Shown here: positions 10,098-20,960 of the stretch, in pieces | Layout of the letters: each line of letters starts with the position of its first letter | How positions within the stretch are numbered: position 1 is the first letter of the stretch | Assembly (NCBI GenBank): GCA_032718475.1 | Contig: JAUCBJ010001030.1 | Coordinates: 1 to 57,357 of the forward strand | DNA from: Nemertoderma westbladi | Lineage: Eukaryota; Xenacoelomorpha; Nemertodermatida; Nemertodermatidae | Direction of reading: 5' to 3' | DNA length: 57,357 bases | Program-made: the position numbers and the translations under genes | Notes under the pieces: model-generated | What the model saw: the letters and a program-made list of their open reading frames with translations, nothing else | Told to the model about the DNA's origin: nothing | Databases searched by the model: none

Positions 10098-10360
10098 AAA
10101 GATCTTATTGTTTAATAAGTATTAAACATTACACCAGTGGCACCGAAATTATTCTTCGTCTTTCTTGTGATTTGTTGATACCAATTGAAAAGTGTCGTTG
10201 AAAGGATTCCAAATTTGTAAATAACTATTAATGTCAATGAGAAATAGCTGAGATATGGGCCTTCAAAAAGTGCAGGTATTTGCATCCGTTGCAGCCTGCA
10301 GGGCAGGCCATTTATTGTATTTAATAAATACACAATGTTCTGGAACATATTATTTATCTG
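10098..10360 (+). repeat. Foldback left arm: innermost block, also a dispersed repeat
   Basis: The first ~145 bases (to about 10245) are repeated inverted at 13236-13384. The whole stretch to 10360 is also a diverged copy of one arm of the TA-flanked element at 54888-55952: shared words include AAGGATTCCAAAT, GAGATATGGGC and GCAGGCCATTTATT, in the same order. So the arm captured, or was invaded by, an older dispersed element. Confidence 0.75.
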
Positions 10361-10859
10361 AAGATTATTAATTACTTGATTTCTATTTTACTAGTAGTAG
10401 CTACTCATTAAATAAAATAAATGCCCCAGAATAGTATTTATTACAGCACAACGTTGGCTGATTCAAGAGCAATAATCCCCATTTACCTAGGTAAATAATG
10501 CAAATATTATTTACCGCTGGGCCAATCAAATGAGCGGTAATTATTGTAAATTTTAACAATAAAATATATTATATTATAATATTATTTGTAAATCTTCAGA
10601 TTTACTTACTGTAAGAAAATCGTGTCTGTCTGTCTGTTTGTTTGTTTGTCACACGAAAGGTTCCGAAAACTATCCGGTCAATTGTGTTGTTTTTAGTACC
10701 CTCGTGGTCTCAATAGGTGTATAAAAGCAATTTTAGTAATAATGTAGGCCTTCAACTACTGTAGGCCCTAGTACTACAATAAATGGTGTAATTAGAATCA
10801 TGAGAGGGAAACGAAGATTGTAGATTTACATCCCGCGTGCTTGCACGCCACTAGTAGCC
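10361..10859. other. Noncoding DNA in the foldback centre
   Basis: AT-rich, no ORF of note. Contains a run of TCTG/TTTG repeats at about 10624-10650 and one ATTTACCG-type inverted motif (10490-10545) resembling the ends of the 9597 MITE. Confidence 0.4.
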
Positions 10860-11126
10860 TAACCTGACTTCCGGATCCATCCTTTGAGCTTATGCTCATC
10901 CGGTCAGAGACTTGTTGAGGACTTTCAAAGTTAACTTCAAAGTTGGTCTTTTTGGAGTTAATAAAAAGACAAACACTAGAAGCAGCCTGTTCTAATGAGC
11001 TGAGGAGCCGTTGGGCTCCCTCTAGTGATTCTGAGAGTACTCCTAAGTCATCAGCAAAGTCAGGATTAGTTAGGTACTTGGCAGGATTTCCTCGACTTCT
11101 GGAGCCAGTAGGTGGAGTTACCATCT
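10860..11126 (-). mobile_element. LINE fragment (L2), RT palm region
   Basis: Matches L1 positions about 921-1223. It keeps the FADD catalytic box and the following GVLSESLEGAQRLLSSLE stretch. An internal deletion of about 45 bases relative to L1 is bounded by the word CCAT, as expected of microhomology-mediated loss. Both ends stop inside the coding region, so it is a broken piece. Confidence 0.85.
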
Positions 11127-11867
11127 GTTAGTTACCAATTACCAGGTGGGGTGCATGTCGCAGTAAAGTGCACTCAGAGTGGACATGAGAACACTCTACT
11201 CCTGACCAGCCATTTATAGATCACATTTGTACTGTACCATTGGTAGAGGCAGGTCTGCCTGGCCAGGCCATATACCCCTGCAGCCAAGTATATAGGTCCT
11301 TAATCCAGGACCAAGGGCGTCCTTATCCCAGAACGAAGGGGGTCCTAGTTACAGGACCAAATTTGCCCTAGTAAGATGGTCTATGCAGCCACAGACTGGC
11401 TAGGCTAGGCTAGACTATGCCCCGACCTTTTGGATGTCAATATATCCATACAAAAAGCATTAGTAGTGATTAGATTAGCTTACGGTATTACCAATAATTG
11501 CTTTGCTACAGACCAGTGATTCCGTTTACGATGTCTTTCCCTACTACAATAATATTTACAGAATTAATAATATTTTTTTGCATTAAATATTATTGCACCA
11601 TTCCCTGCCACTGCAATGAGTGTCTCATCATTAATTACACATTTATCACCACTATCCTCTACATACCTACTGCAACTTCGTTTCGTACATTCGTACCCAC
11701 GCCATTTTGTAGACTGTAGTACGAGCTGCTGGGCGAACCGCTAACGGCCAAGTACTGTTGTAGGGTTGAGCACAATGGCAGCTTATGATGGTATTGACAG
11801 ATGGGAGGCCATGAGGAGGTAAATTGCGGACATACAAGGTATCAGGTAGTATTTATTTTACTTTTAT
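11127..11867. other. Noncoding DNA in the foldback centre
   Basis: No gene recognised. A stretch near 11300-11365 has several imperfect repeats of a CCAGGACCAA-type word. Confidence 0.4.
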
Positions 11868-12030
11868 CTGAGCCGCTAGCTGAATGGTTAGACTTCCAAC
11901 CCAGAGGTCACCAGTTCGATCCCACCTGGACGTCATTGTCGACTTTGCTAAAGATTATGCTTAACAGAAAGTTGGAATAATATGAAACCACTCATTCACC
12001 CATTACACCAATAATAAATTATAAAGGATA
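11868..12030 (+). mobile_element. tRNA-like SINE relic
   Basis: GAGCCGCTAGCTGAATGGTT gives a box-A-like stretch, and CACCAGTTCGATCCC about 30 bases on gives a box-B-like stretch. A functional tRNA is unlikely because the acceptor and T stems pair poorly. The tail (about 11978-12015, AACCACTCATTCACC...) is shared with 25873-25920. Confidence 0.5.
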
Positions 12031-12238
12031 GTAAATACAAAATCTTACTTACCCACAGTACATGAGACTAGTGCTACGTGAGATATTTCAACAAAAAATA
12101 AAAAAGCTTAGATTCGCTTTGCTATTGGTTTACAGGTTTTGGTTAGCCTCCCCCTTATTGGCTTAGATAAATCCAGCCACAGATTATGCTGCATTGAGGT
12201 GGCAAGTTTTCTTGATCAATGACATAGAATTCATAGAC

Positions 12239-12297
12239 AGCATTCTTAAAAATGCATCTGCAATGCAGCATGCCGATCCTATGTAGTAGTAGTAATT
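12239..12297 (+). mobile_element. LINE 3'-end fragment (L3)
   Basis: Only the last ~60 bases of the L1 family are present: the CAGCATTCTTAA stop-codon region, the short 3' UTR (GCAATGCAGCATGCCGATCC) and a TAG-repeat tail. This is an extreme 5' truncation. Confidence 0.82.
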
Positions 12298-12538
12298 GGA
12301 TCTCCCTCCAACAACAGAATCTATAAATGGTTACATTTTGCGATGTCTCTACATAATAAATAAGATTGCATCATTATGCAATGACTCCGTGATAAATCGA
12401 AGTTTATTCGATTTTGGTTGGAATACTGTTGCAAATGGAATGTTGTTGCCCAATAAATACCTTTCACCAATTCCTGATTACACTAGTAAACACATGTGCC
12501 TGTCAGAAAGACTGCTTGACGCAGTGATGTTCTTGTAG
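12296..12538 (+). pseudogene. Remnant of an LPPT...CXC-type repeat protein
   Basis: A frame of about 80 codons with no clear ATG. It contains LPPTTESINGYILRCLY, then FGWNTVANGMLLPNKYLSPI and PDYTSKHMC. Proteins common in invertebrate genomes share this spacing (LPPT..S...HI.RA.Y, a GW..G.L.P block, then a cysteine-rich CXC tail). Here the CXC cysteines are missing and the frame stops early. Recognition is from memory of the pattern, not a search. It starts at the tail of LINE fragment L3, inside the foldback centre. Confidence 0.35.
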
Positions 12539-12688
12539 GCGTAACGGTGTTATGTGCACTGAATACTGTCGGAATAGAGATTCTTGTCACAATTTAATTC
12601 CATAGTTAAGAATGTTATAATTGTGATTAATTTACTTAGTGTAAACAGCTAACAGATATTAAAGACACTTTATTATCAATTCTAACGC

Positions 12689-13115
12689 GTTGCCATGGCA
12701 TCTAGAAAGTAAAACATTACATATTTTTCCTTATACTCGATATAGTGAGGGTAGAGGTTGATTTTAAAACGCTGCGGCTAATATGTAGATTGTTTTTAGT
12801 CAAGGTTACTCGTTGCCATGGCAACTAGAAACTGAAAAATAATTCATATTGTTCCTTATACGTGATATAATTCTGGTAGACTCTGATTCTATGATGATAC
12901 GACCACTGAATACGCATTACAAAGCCCGTTGCTATGGACATGGTCAATATTGCTATCTTTGAAGGTCGTTTTCGTCTGGTTGCTATGGCATTTTGAAAAA
13001 ACGAAATATGCCATTAAATTCTTCATATCCAAAATATTAATCTGCTATAAATGTTATATCGTCATATCTACTATAAGAGCTGTTGCTATGGTAATTTTCT
13101 CCGTTGCTATGTTTA
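12689..13115. repeat. Degenerate repeat with X-box (RFX) motifs
   Basis: Two clear units begin at 12689 (GTTGCCATGGCATC) and 12812 (GTTGCCATGGCAAC), each followed by CTAGAAA and TTCCTTATAC at matching distances (period about 123). Weaker copies of the head occur at 12928, 12979, 13082 and 13103 (GTTGCTATGG). The 12812 site is a perfect palindromic X-box. Whether the sites bind RFX proteins is inference. Confidence 0.6.
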
Positions 13116-13235
13116 AGACCCCCTATTTGGTGAAGTCTACCCAAATTTTTTTAAATGTCCCAAGTCTGCACTAAACTTCTATGTAGGGTAGCCGAGTCAT
13201 ATATAAAATTCCTACGGGGTCATAGGCTGGAGCCT

Positions 13236-13384
13236 GTACTATTGACATAAATAGTTATTTACAAATTTGGAATCCTTTCAACGACACTTTTCAATTGGTA
13301 TCAAGAAATCACAAGAAGGACGAAGAATAATTTCGGTGCGACTGGTGTAATGTTTAATACTTATTAAACAATAATATCTTTTAA
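13236..13384 (-). repeat. Foldback right arm: innermost block
   Basis: Reverse complement of 10098-10245, from ATTGACATAAATAGTTATTT to AAACAATAATATCTTTTA. It lacks the extension present on the left (10246-10360). Confidence 0.88.
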
Positions 13385-13845
13385 TAATTATAATACAGTA
13401 ATTTATCAATCACAATCTCAATCACTGCATGGGCAGCAAACTGTTCAAGTTAGTAACGAAAAACAACGCCACCTACCATCACACTATTGCGCTGATTGGT
13501 TAGTATAGAACTGTATGTCCACGTTTTATCTCAATCTACTGTAGCGTCGGTCGCATAAACACCTGCAACGGTTTACGATATGTGATATTTTTACGATATA
13601 TTTGTGGAACACTTGAAAATATTCTTAAGCAGTAGCGGCAATGATGCTTGAAAATATATACAACAAATTATTTCAAAGTCAATGACACTAACTATGTATT
13701 TCAACAAGGCACACAAATAACTACTATATTTACTAAATGGAAAACAAGTGGTACTTTTTTCCAGCCCCTACCCCGAGATGTATAAGTTTATTTTTCTCAC
13801 ATCGGGAGAAAAATTGCAATTTCCTGAAACTAAATCTGAAGAGTG
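13385..13845. other. Foldback right arm: unpaired stretch
   Basis: AT-rich noncoding DNA that lies where 9476-10097 lies in the left arm but does not match it. No gene or repeat recognised. Confidence 0.5.
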
Positions 13846-14390
13846 GGATAGAAAGGCAATATTAAGAATAACTATTTATATCACGCTGCATAAAGTACCA
13901 CTTTATAGAAAAACAGTTGGTTGGTACTTGATTATTTATACGTAATTTTATTCAAAAATTGCAATGTTTATTTTTGAGTGATAAATGTTCATTCATCACT
14001 TCGGCACATCGCAGATCGCCCGAAACACAGGAGACGACAACTACAACTGGAATTCCGAACCAACCAACAGTCTACTGGGACTGAGATTGCTTCTACCCAT
14101 CGTTTGAACTTCTTCTATAGGTTAAACCAAAAGTAAACAGGACGCCGACTTCCGCTCGTAGGAATCGTTGACTCGATGATTCGTGGACACTTTTGGAGAC
14201 GCTATCCGAACTTTTACCAGATTCCGCAGTTCCGGGTTACTATGTTGACAACATCCATGACGCTTGCCAGAAATTGATCACTCTTCTCCTCCTGGAGGTT
14301 TGACTTTGGAAAATTAATCTGAAAAACATTATAGATAAATACATTAAAGATACAATAAATGAAACATAATAAAGATATAAAGAATGCAGT
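13846..14390 (-). repeat. Foldback right arm: inner unique block
   Basis: Inverted copy of 8936-9475, ending at GAATGCAGTC next to the right tandem array. Confidence 0.9.
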
Positions 14391-17216
14391 CTATCTTACC
14401 CAAACGCCACCCAAACGGCATTCTACCTTACCCAAACGCCATTCTAACATACCCAAACGGCATTCCAACATACCCAAACGCCACCCAAACGCTATTCTAA
14501 CATACCCAAACACCACTCAAACGGCATTCTAACATACCCAAACGCCACCCAAACGGCATTCTACCTTACCCAAACGCCATTCTAACATACCCAAACGCCA
14601 CCCAAACGGCATTCCAACATACCCAAACGCCACCCAAGCGCTATTCTAACATACCCAAACACCACTCAAACGGCATTCTAACATACCCAAACGCCACCCA
14701 AACGGCATTCTACTTTACCCAAACGCCACCAAAACGGCATTCAAACATACCCAAACGCACACCCAAACGGCATTCTAACATACCCAAACGCCACCCAAAC
14801 GGCATTCCAACATACCCAAACGCCACCCAAACGCTATTCTAACATACCCAAACACCACTCAAACGGCATTCTAACATACCCAAACGCCACCCAAACGGCA
14901 TTCTACTTTACCCAAACGCCACCAAAACGGCATTCAAACATACCCAAACGCACACCCAAACGGCATTCTAACATACCCAAACGCCACCCAAACGGCATTC
15001 CAACATACCCAAACGCCACCCTAACGCTATTCTAACATACCCAAACACCACTCAAACGGCATTCTAACATACCCAAACGCCACCCAAACGGCATTCTACC
15101 TTACCCAAACGCCATTCTAACATACCCAAACGCCACCCAAACGCTATTCTAACATACCCAAACACCACTCAAACGGCATTCTAACATACCCAAACGCCAC
15201 CCAAACGGCATTCTACTTTACCAAAACGCCACTCAAACGGCATTCAAACATACCCAAACGCACACCCAAACGGCATTCTAACATACCCAAACGCCACCCA
15301 AACGGCATTCTAACATACCCAAACGCCACTCAAACGGCATTCTACCTTACCCAAACGCCACTCAAACGGCATTCTAACATACCCAAACGCCACTCAAACG
15401 GCATTCTAACATACCCAAACGCCACTCAAACGGCATTCTACCTTACCCAAACGCCACTCAAACGGCATTCAAACATACCCAAACGCACACCCAAACGGCA
15501 TTCTAACATACCCAAATGCCACCAAAACGGCATTCAACCTTACCCAAACGGCATTCTAACATACCCAAACGCCAGCCAAACGGCATTCTAACATACTCAA
15601 ACACCACCCAAACGGCATTATAACATACCCAAACGCCACCCAAACGGCATTCTAACATACTCAAACGCCACCCAAACAGCATTCTACCTTACCCAAACGC
15701 CACTCAAACGGCATTCTAACATACACAAACGCCACCCAAACGGCATTCTAACATACCCAAACGCCACCCAAACGGCATTCTAACATACCCAAACGACACT
15801 CAAACGGCATTCTACCTTACCCAAACGCCACTCAAACGGCATTCTAACATACCCAAACGCCACTCAAACGGCATTCTAACATACCCAAACGCAACTCAAA
15901 CGGCATTCTACCTTACCCAAACGCCACTCAAACGGCATTCAAACATACCCAAACGCACACCCAAACGGCATTCTAACATACCCAAATGCCACCAAAACGG
16001 CATTCAACCTTACCCAAACGCCAGTCAAACGGCATTCTAACATACCCAAACGCGATCCTAACATACCCAAACGCCACTCAAACGGCATTCTACCTTACCC
16101 AAACGCCACTCAAACGGCATTCTAACATACCCAAACGCCACTCAAACGGCATTCTAACATACCCAAACGCCACTCAAACGGCATTCTACCTTACCCAAAC
16201 GCCACTCAAACGGCATTCAAACATACCCAAACGCACACCCAAACGGCATTCTAACATACCCAAATGCCACCAAAACGGCATTCAACCTTACCCAAACGCC
16301 AGTCAAACGGCATTCTAACATACCCAAACGCGATCCTAACATACCCAAACGCCACCCAAACGGCATTCTAACATACTCAAACACCACCCAACGGCATTAT
16401 AACATACCCAAACGGCATACTAACATACCCAAACGCCACCCAAACGGCATTCTAACATACCCAAACGCCACCCAAACGGCATTCTAACATACCCAAACGC
16501 CACTCAAACGGCATTCTACCTCACCCAAACGCCATTCTATCATACCCAAACGCCACCAAACGGCATTCTAACATACCCAAACGGCATTCTACCTTACCCA
16601 AACGCCACTCAAACGGCATTCTAACATAGCCAAACGCCACCCAAACGGCATTCAACCTTACCCAAACGCCACTCAAACGGCATTCTAACATACCCAAACG
16701 GCATTCTAACATACCCAAACGCCACCCAAACGGCATTCTAACATACCCAAACGCCACCCAAACAGCATTCTAACATACCCAAACGCCACCCAAACGGCAT
16801 TCTAACATACCCAAACGCCACTCAAACGGCATTATAACATAACCAAACGCCACCCAAACGGCATTCTAACATACCCAAACGGCATTCTACCTTACCCAAA
16901 CGCCACTCAAACGGCATTCTAACATACCCAAACGCCACCCAAACGGCATTCTAACATACCCAAACGCCACCCAAACGGCATTCTAACATACTCAAACGCT
17001 ACCCAAACGGCATTCTAACATACCCAAACGCCACCCAAACGGCATTCTAACATACCCAAACGGCATTCTAACATACTCAAACGCTACCCAAACGGCATTA
17101 TAACATACCCAAACGCCACCCAAACGGAATTCTACCTTACCCAAACGCCACTCAAACAAACGGCATTCTAACATACCCAAACGCCACCCAAACGGCATTC
17201 TAACATACTTATACGC
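14391..17216 (-). repeat. Foldback right arm: ~32-bp tandem array
   Basis: The inverted counterpart of 6565-8935 (ACCCAAACGCCACCCAAACG then GCATTCTAACAT), nearly 90 units. Its variants differ in mix from the left array (CAAACACCACTC, ATTCAAACATACC, CGCACACCC, ATTCTACTTTACC), with their own higher-order order. The arrays have therefore diverged or been homogenised separately. Confidence 0.95.
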
Positions 17217-17507
17217 CAGCATGTTTACAGTCAGACAGTAAGCTATTCTACATACCAATCTGCTGGTACCGTATTTCAGTATTCTGGTATTTGGTAGGTA
17301 CCGGTTAATTTCACCGTTTACCTATTGACTCAACTGATTTAGGATGCCAGGGAGTACCCTATAGGAGGGTAATTTTCATCCGGCAGTTCAATTTTAATGC
17401 CGTTTGGGTACCATTGGGTGCCGTTTGGGTGCCGATTGGGTGCGTTTGGGTGCCGTTTGGGTGCGTTTGGGTGCCGATTGGGTGCGTTTGGGTAATTAGT
17501 CATACCG
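17217..17507 (-). repeat. Foldback right arm: outer end
   Basis: Inverted copy of 6093-6390: unique block 17217-17395, then short GTGCGTTTGG / GTGCCGATTGG repeats to the terminal GGGTAATTAGTCATACCG. Confidence 0.88.
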
Positions 17508-17515
17508 GTTGTAGC
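17508..17515. repeat. Target-site duplication, right copy
   Basis: GTTGTAGC, identical to 6085-6092. Beyond it the flanks (TACAATAATT on this side) show no further inverted similarity to the left flank, which fixes the element boundary. Confidence 0.85.
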
Positions 17516-17533
17516 TACAATAATTGCCGAAAT

Positions 17534-17568
17534 GCATCGGATCGGATCGGATCGGATCGGATCGGACG
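17534..17568. repeat. ATCGG pentanucleotide microsatellite
   Basis: Six consecutive ATCGG units, just outside the foldback element. Confidence 0.85.
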
Positions 17569-20500
17569 GCATCTGACTATAAATGCACCCTAAGATGGTC
17601 CGGTACCGGCTGACCGGTAACTCAACTACCTGACTACAGACCTCCATCCTGACGTACCGGTATCGGTATGTAGTACAGTAGTATGTACGTTGCTGCTGAT
17701 AACTGTACACGTACGTCTGTACGTACAGTGCAGCAGTGTTCCAGGCACCAGGCAGCCAGGTGGCTGGATCAGCGTCAGTGGGTGCGGGTGCGGGTGGTCT
17801 CTACAGCTCTGGCTCTGGCAGTCTGGTCAGCAGGTGGTCACAGACAGGCAGTCAGGTGGTTATCGGGTTATGGTTTGCGTTATGCTTTTATGGCAGTATG
17901 GGACTGTCTGAACTAATATGACAATGAAACCTGACGGACTCATTCTTTCAAACAATTTTGTCAGTTTGTATCATACACATACTGTCATAGTGTAGGCCTA
18001 TCTATAAAATATAATCTTGACCAGTTGACCAAATGTGGCCCCATATAATTTATCTAATCATTTACCAACCAGGTCAATCTAATCAATCAATATACAAATA
18101 CAGAAATACTACAAAAACCTAGCGAAATACTACAAAAACCTAGCGAAAACCTTCAAAAACCGGCAAAAACCTTCCAAAAACCTACAAAAACCTTGCAAAA
18201 ACCTAAAACCTAAAAAATTTTCTGAAAAACCTATGGTTTTTGCCAGCCCTGCGCGGTAACGTCAACGTCTGAACGTAACATTAGAAACACCTGACTGAAG
18301 ACGTTATGTTGGCTATGGTCTGATGGTATTATGAGTAAAGTCTACGAACTGACGAATGTAATGTAGCCTACCGGTCAGCGGTCCCTGGGTCCCGCGGTCC
18401 GGTCCCTGGGAATATCATGAATATCACCCTACGTATTCCATATTCAGATATTCCAGTATTCTGCCAGATACCGGCAGCTATCAGACTATAGACAGATAGA
18501 AGCGCCACTTTTTCTCACTGTCAGACTGTCGTGGGCACTGGGCAGGTGGGACGGAAGTTAATAAAGCACTACCGGTAGACCTATCTGACTATAACAGCAA
18601 CAGTACTGCAGTATAAAGCAATAATTGAACTGAAGCTGTAAAACTCATGAGGTTCAAGTTCAACTACCCAGTGCTGCAGTGCCGGTACTGCAGTACTGGC
18701 GGTCCGGTACTACCGGTACTACCTACCTACCTCACTACCTGTACTCTCAAAAAAATAAAAAAGTCGGCCCATACACATCTGCTATAGCCATACAGCCATA
18801 CGCCTGTACGTTTTAGGGCCAAGCAGTCTGGCAGTCGGCTGCACGGCCTGTCATCTAGTAGGCCTTGACACTTGGCTGCTCGCAGGCTTGGTAGTCCTTG
18901 CTATCTGCAGATCTGCCTCGTGCCTAGGCCTATACTGCTATACAATCTTTCATTTAGGCCTACAGTGCAGCAGTGCGAGTGCAGTAGCATAGTAGGCCAT
19001 GCAGCCATGGCAGTACTGCAGTAAAAGTGTGAGTGTGATAGTTCAGTAGTGTTGTGAAAGTACAGTAGGCCTAGTTCATTTCGGTCGCTTGCTGAAATTC
19101 TCTAAAATTTTGTTGGAAGTTAACTGCGAAGTTGCCTGTTCAGTGTTCACATTAGCCAATCATATAGTCGAGTGCTTTCTTGTTCCAGCTCCATACAGCC
19201 TTAGACTGGCTTTCTGGGTTTAAGTGTCTGGGTATTGTAAACTGTTGAAATAACAGAAGAAGGTCTTATCTAATTTATTGAATGGGAGGATCTTTTTTAT
19301 TATAATTTTAATATATATATTTAATATATTTTTTAATATATACTAATAATAATTCAATTGAAAGTGAATTTCATTTTTTACTGGTATGCAATCAGTATAA
19401 TATTCTACGCAGTAAATATCTTGGTAGTAGGTATGTAACGGCGCCAACTTTAAGTTTGTAGAGTTAATGGGTGCTAATAATGCGGTTACAGTATTAAATC
19501 TCGCCCGGTATATTTTTCACGCATTTAAAGCTAGAGAGAGCCTATTGTAGTGAGGTTGGTGTTCTCTCCGAACAATTTTAATTTATCTACGGTGACTTAT
19601 TTTTGATGCGATTTATTTTGTGCATATGCTACTTATTACGTATCTAACAAATATCTTTGTGCAACTATTTGAATTTGGTATTCTTTCAGCAGGGGCACTA
19701 AGCTGCCTAAGTCTGATGAATAATAATGTAATTATAATATATATTACAGTATATTTATTTTGTATTCATATTTGTATATTTATGCGGATGAGATACGTGA
19801 CGCTGCAAAGATTATCTGAACTTAAATATTTTATTCGCATTTGAATGACGCGTTTTTTATTTCGATTCCACCTTGTCTATGTGATAATTTTGAATGCTTT
19901 TCCTGGAAATGTGCATAAGTATGAGACGTTTTATAGTGTTTGTTGCATTGGAATGACAGGGAATGAAGATGTTGTAAATACTCGCCTATGATTGGATTGT
20001 CTAACCGTCTTCCAGCATAATCTTACAGCAAACGGCCGACATGAAATATGTACTGTAATTTTACTGAGCCATCTAGACATACAGTTTTATGAATTACATA
20101 AAGTTTTATACGAACCAAAGACTACTGAAACAGCTTCAGTAGTCCTTGATACGTACCAACAAGCAGACTTCAGGACTTTCATAGTATCAGTTAAGGAAAT
20201 AACGAATGAGTTATGAAACTGAGGAGCTTCATTCAGTAATTGGTGGATGTAAATCTATTTGATACAAGTGGACGTTGGAAAGAGCTCCAGTTTTATAACT
20301 AATTCTTTACATACTTAACTGATCTAGACATACAGTACTGTACGGTAGCAGTTAGGCATACTATACACCAAGTGGGGCCTTCGTGCAGCACGTTATGAAC
20401 TTATGTTAAGTGCCAACTGGAAAGAATTATAAAAAAATCTAATTAGATGTCCCCTAATAACTTTACCATCATCTAGATGCACACTGGATAACTGCAGTTG

Positions 20501-20735
20501 ATTTAAGACCTCACAAAAAGTAAGTATGGGGTCTAGAATATATGTGCCAGGTATTAAACAGGAAGAAAGGATTATAAGCAATAATAAAAAGAGGCTGAAC
20601 GGAAGGTTTTTCATTTTAGACATTTCTAAAAAAATGTAATTTCAGCCCAATAGCGGCGTCAACTATCAAAGATGTGCCGAGGTATTACAGTCCCAAGAAA
20701 GACACAGCCTATACAGTATGGATGGTCTATGATCT
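17569..20735. other. Noncoding interval
   Basis: No supported gene. Positions 18095-18235 are irregular repeats of ACAAAAACCT-type words. Between about 18290 and 19060 there are many short overlapping words such as GTACTGCAGTA, ACCGGTA and AGGCCTA. A frame of about 74 codons at 19992-20216 lacks an ATG start and matches nothing I know. Confidence 0.45.
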
Positions 20736-20739
20736 AGTA

Positions 20740-20960
20740 TACTACTACTACTAGGTCGAGCGAACTCGGACAGTGGAAATGAGATCCTTCCAGGCTTCCC
20801 GATTCTCCATAGTTGTCGCTATTTAGTTTCTCCCAAGTTCAGTATCCCTTTCAAGTTGATCTATATATGTTATGGCCGGTCGTCCACGACTACGATTTCC
20901 CACTACCTTCTTGATATGTCTACAGTGGCTCCAGTCTCCAGTTGGTCCCGCTGCCCGCAG
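20740..20960 (-). mobile_element. 3' fragment of a second RTE-like LINE
   Basis: On the minus strand the text reads RSRGRPAITYIDQLERDTEL, a stop in place of a coding codon, then MENREAWKDLISTVRVRST and a stop. This is the usual C-terminus of RTE-like ORFs, which have an RGRP...DQL..DT block followed by M.NRE.W. It ends in a TAG-repeat tail (about 20740-20752). It is not the L1 family, although the tail type is the same. Confidence 0.72.

Larger units (their letters stand above)
6093..17507. mobile_element. 11.4-kb foldback-type transposon with multi-kilobase inverted arms
   Basis: The ends are inverted copies: left GGGTGTGACTAATTACCC, right (reverse complement) CGGTATGACTAATTACCC, followed on both sides by ACCCAAACG-type repeats. 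Both ends abut GTTGTAGC. Moving inward, both arms show the same order of blocks in opposite orientation: outer repeats, a unique block of about 180 bp, a long array of ~32-bp tandem units, a unique block of about 540 bp and an inner block of about 145 bp. The centre (about 10.25-13.24 kb) is single-copy, carries LINE and SINE relics, and shows no transposase. The layout matches foldback elements such as Drosophila FB and the sea-urchin TU family (long inverted repeats built of short tandem repeats). It would need a transposase in trans. Confidence 0.9.
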
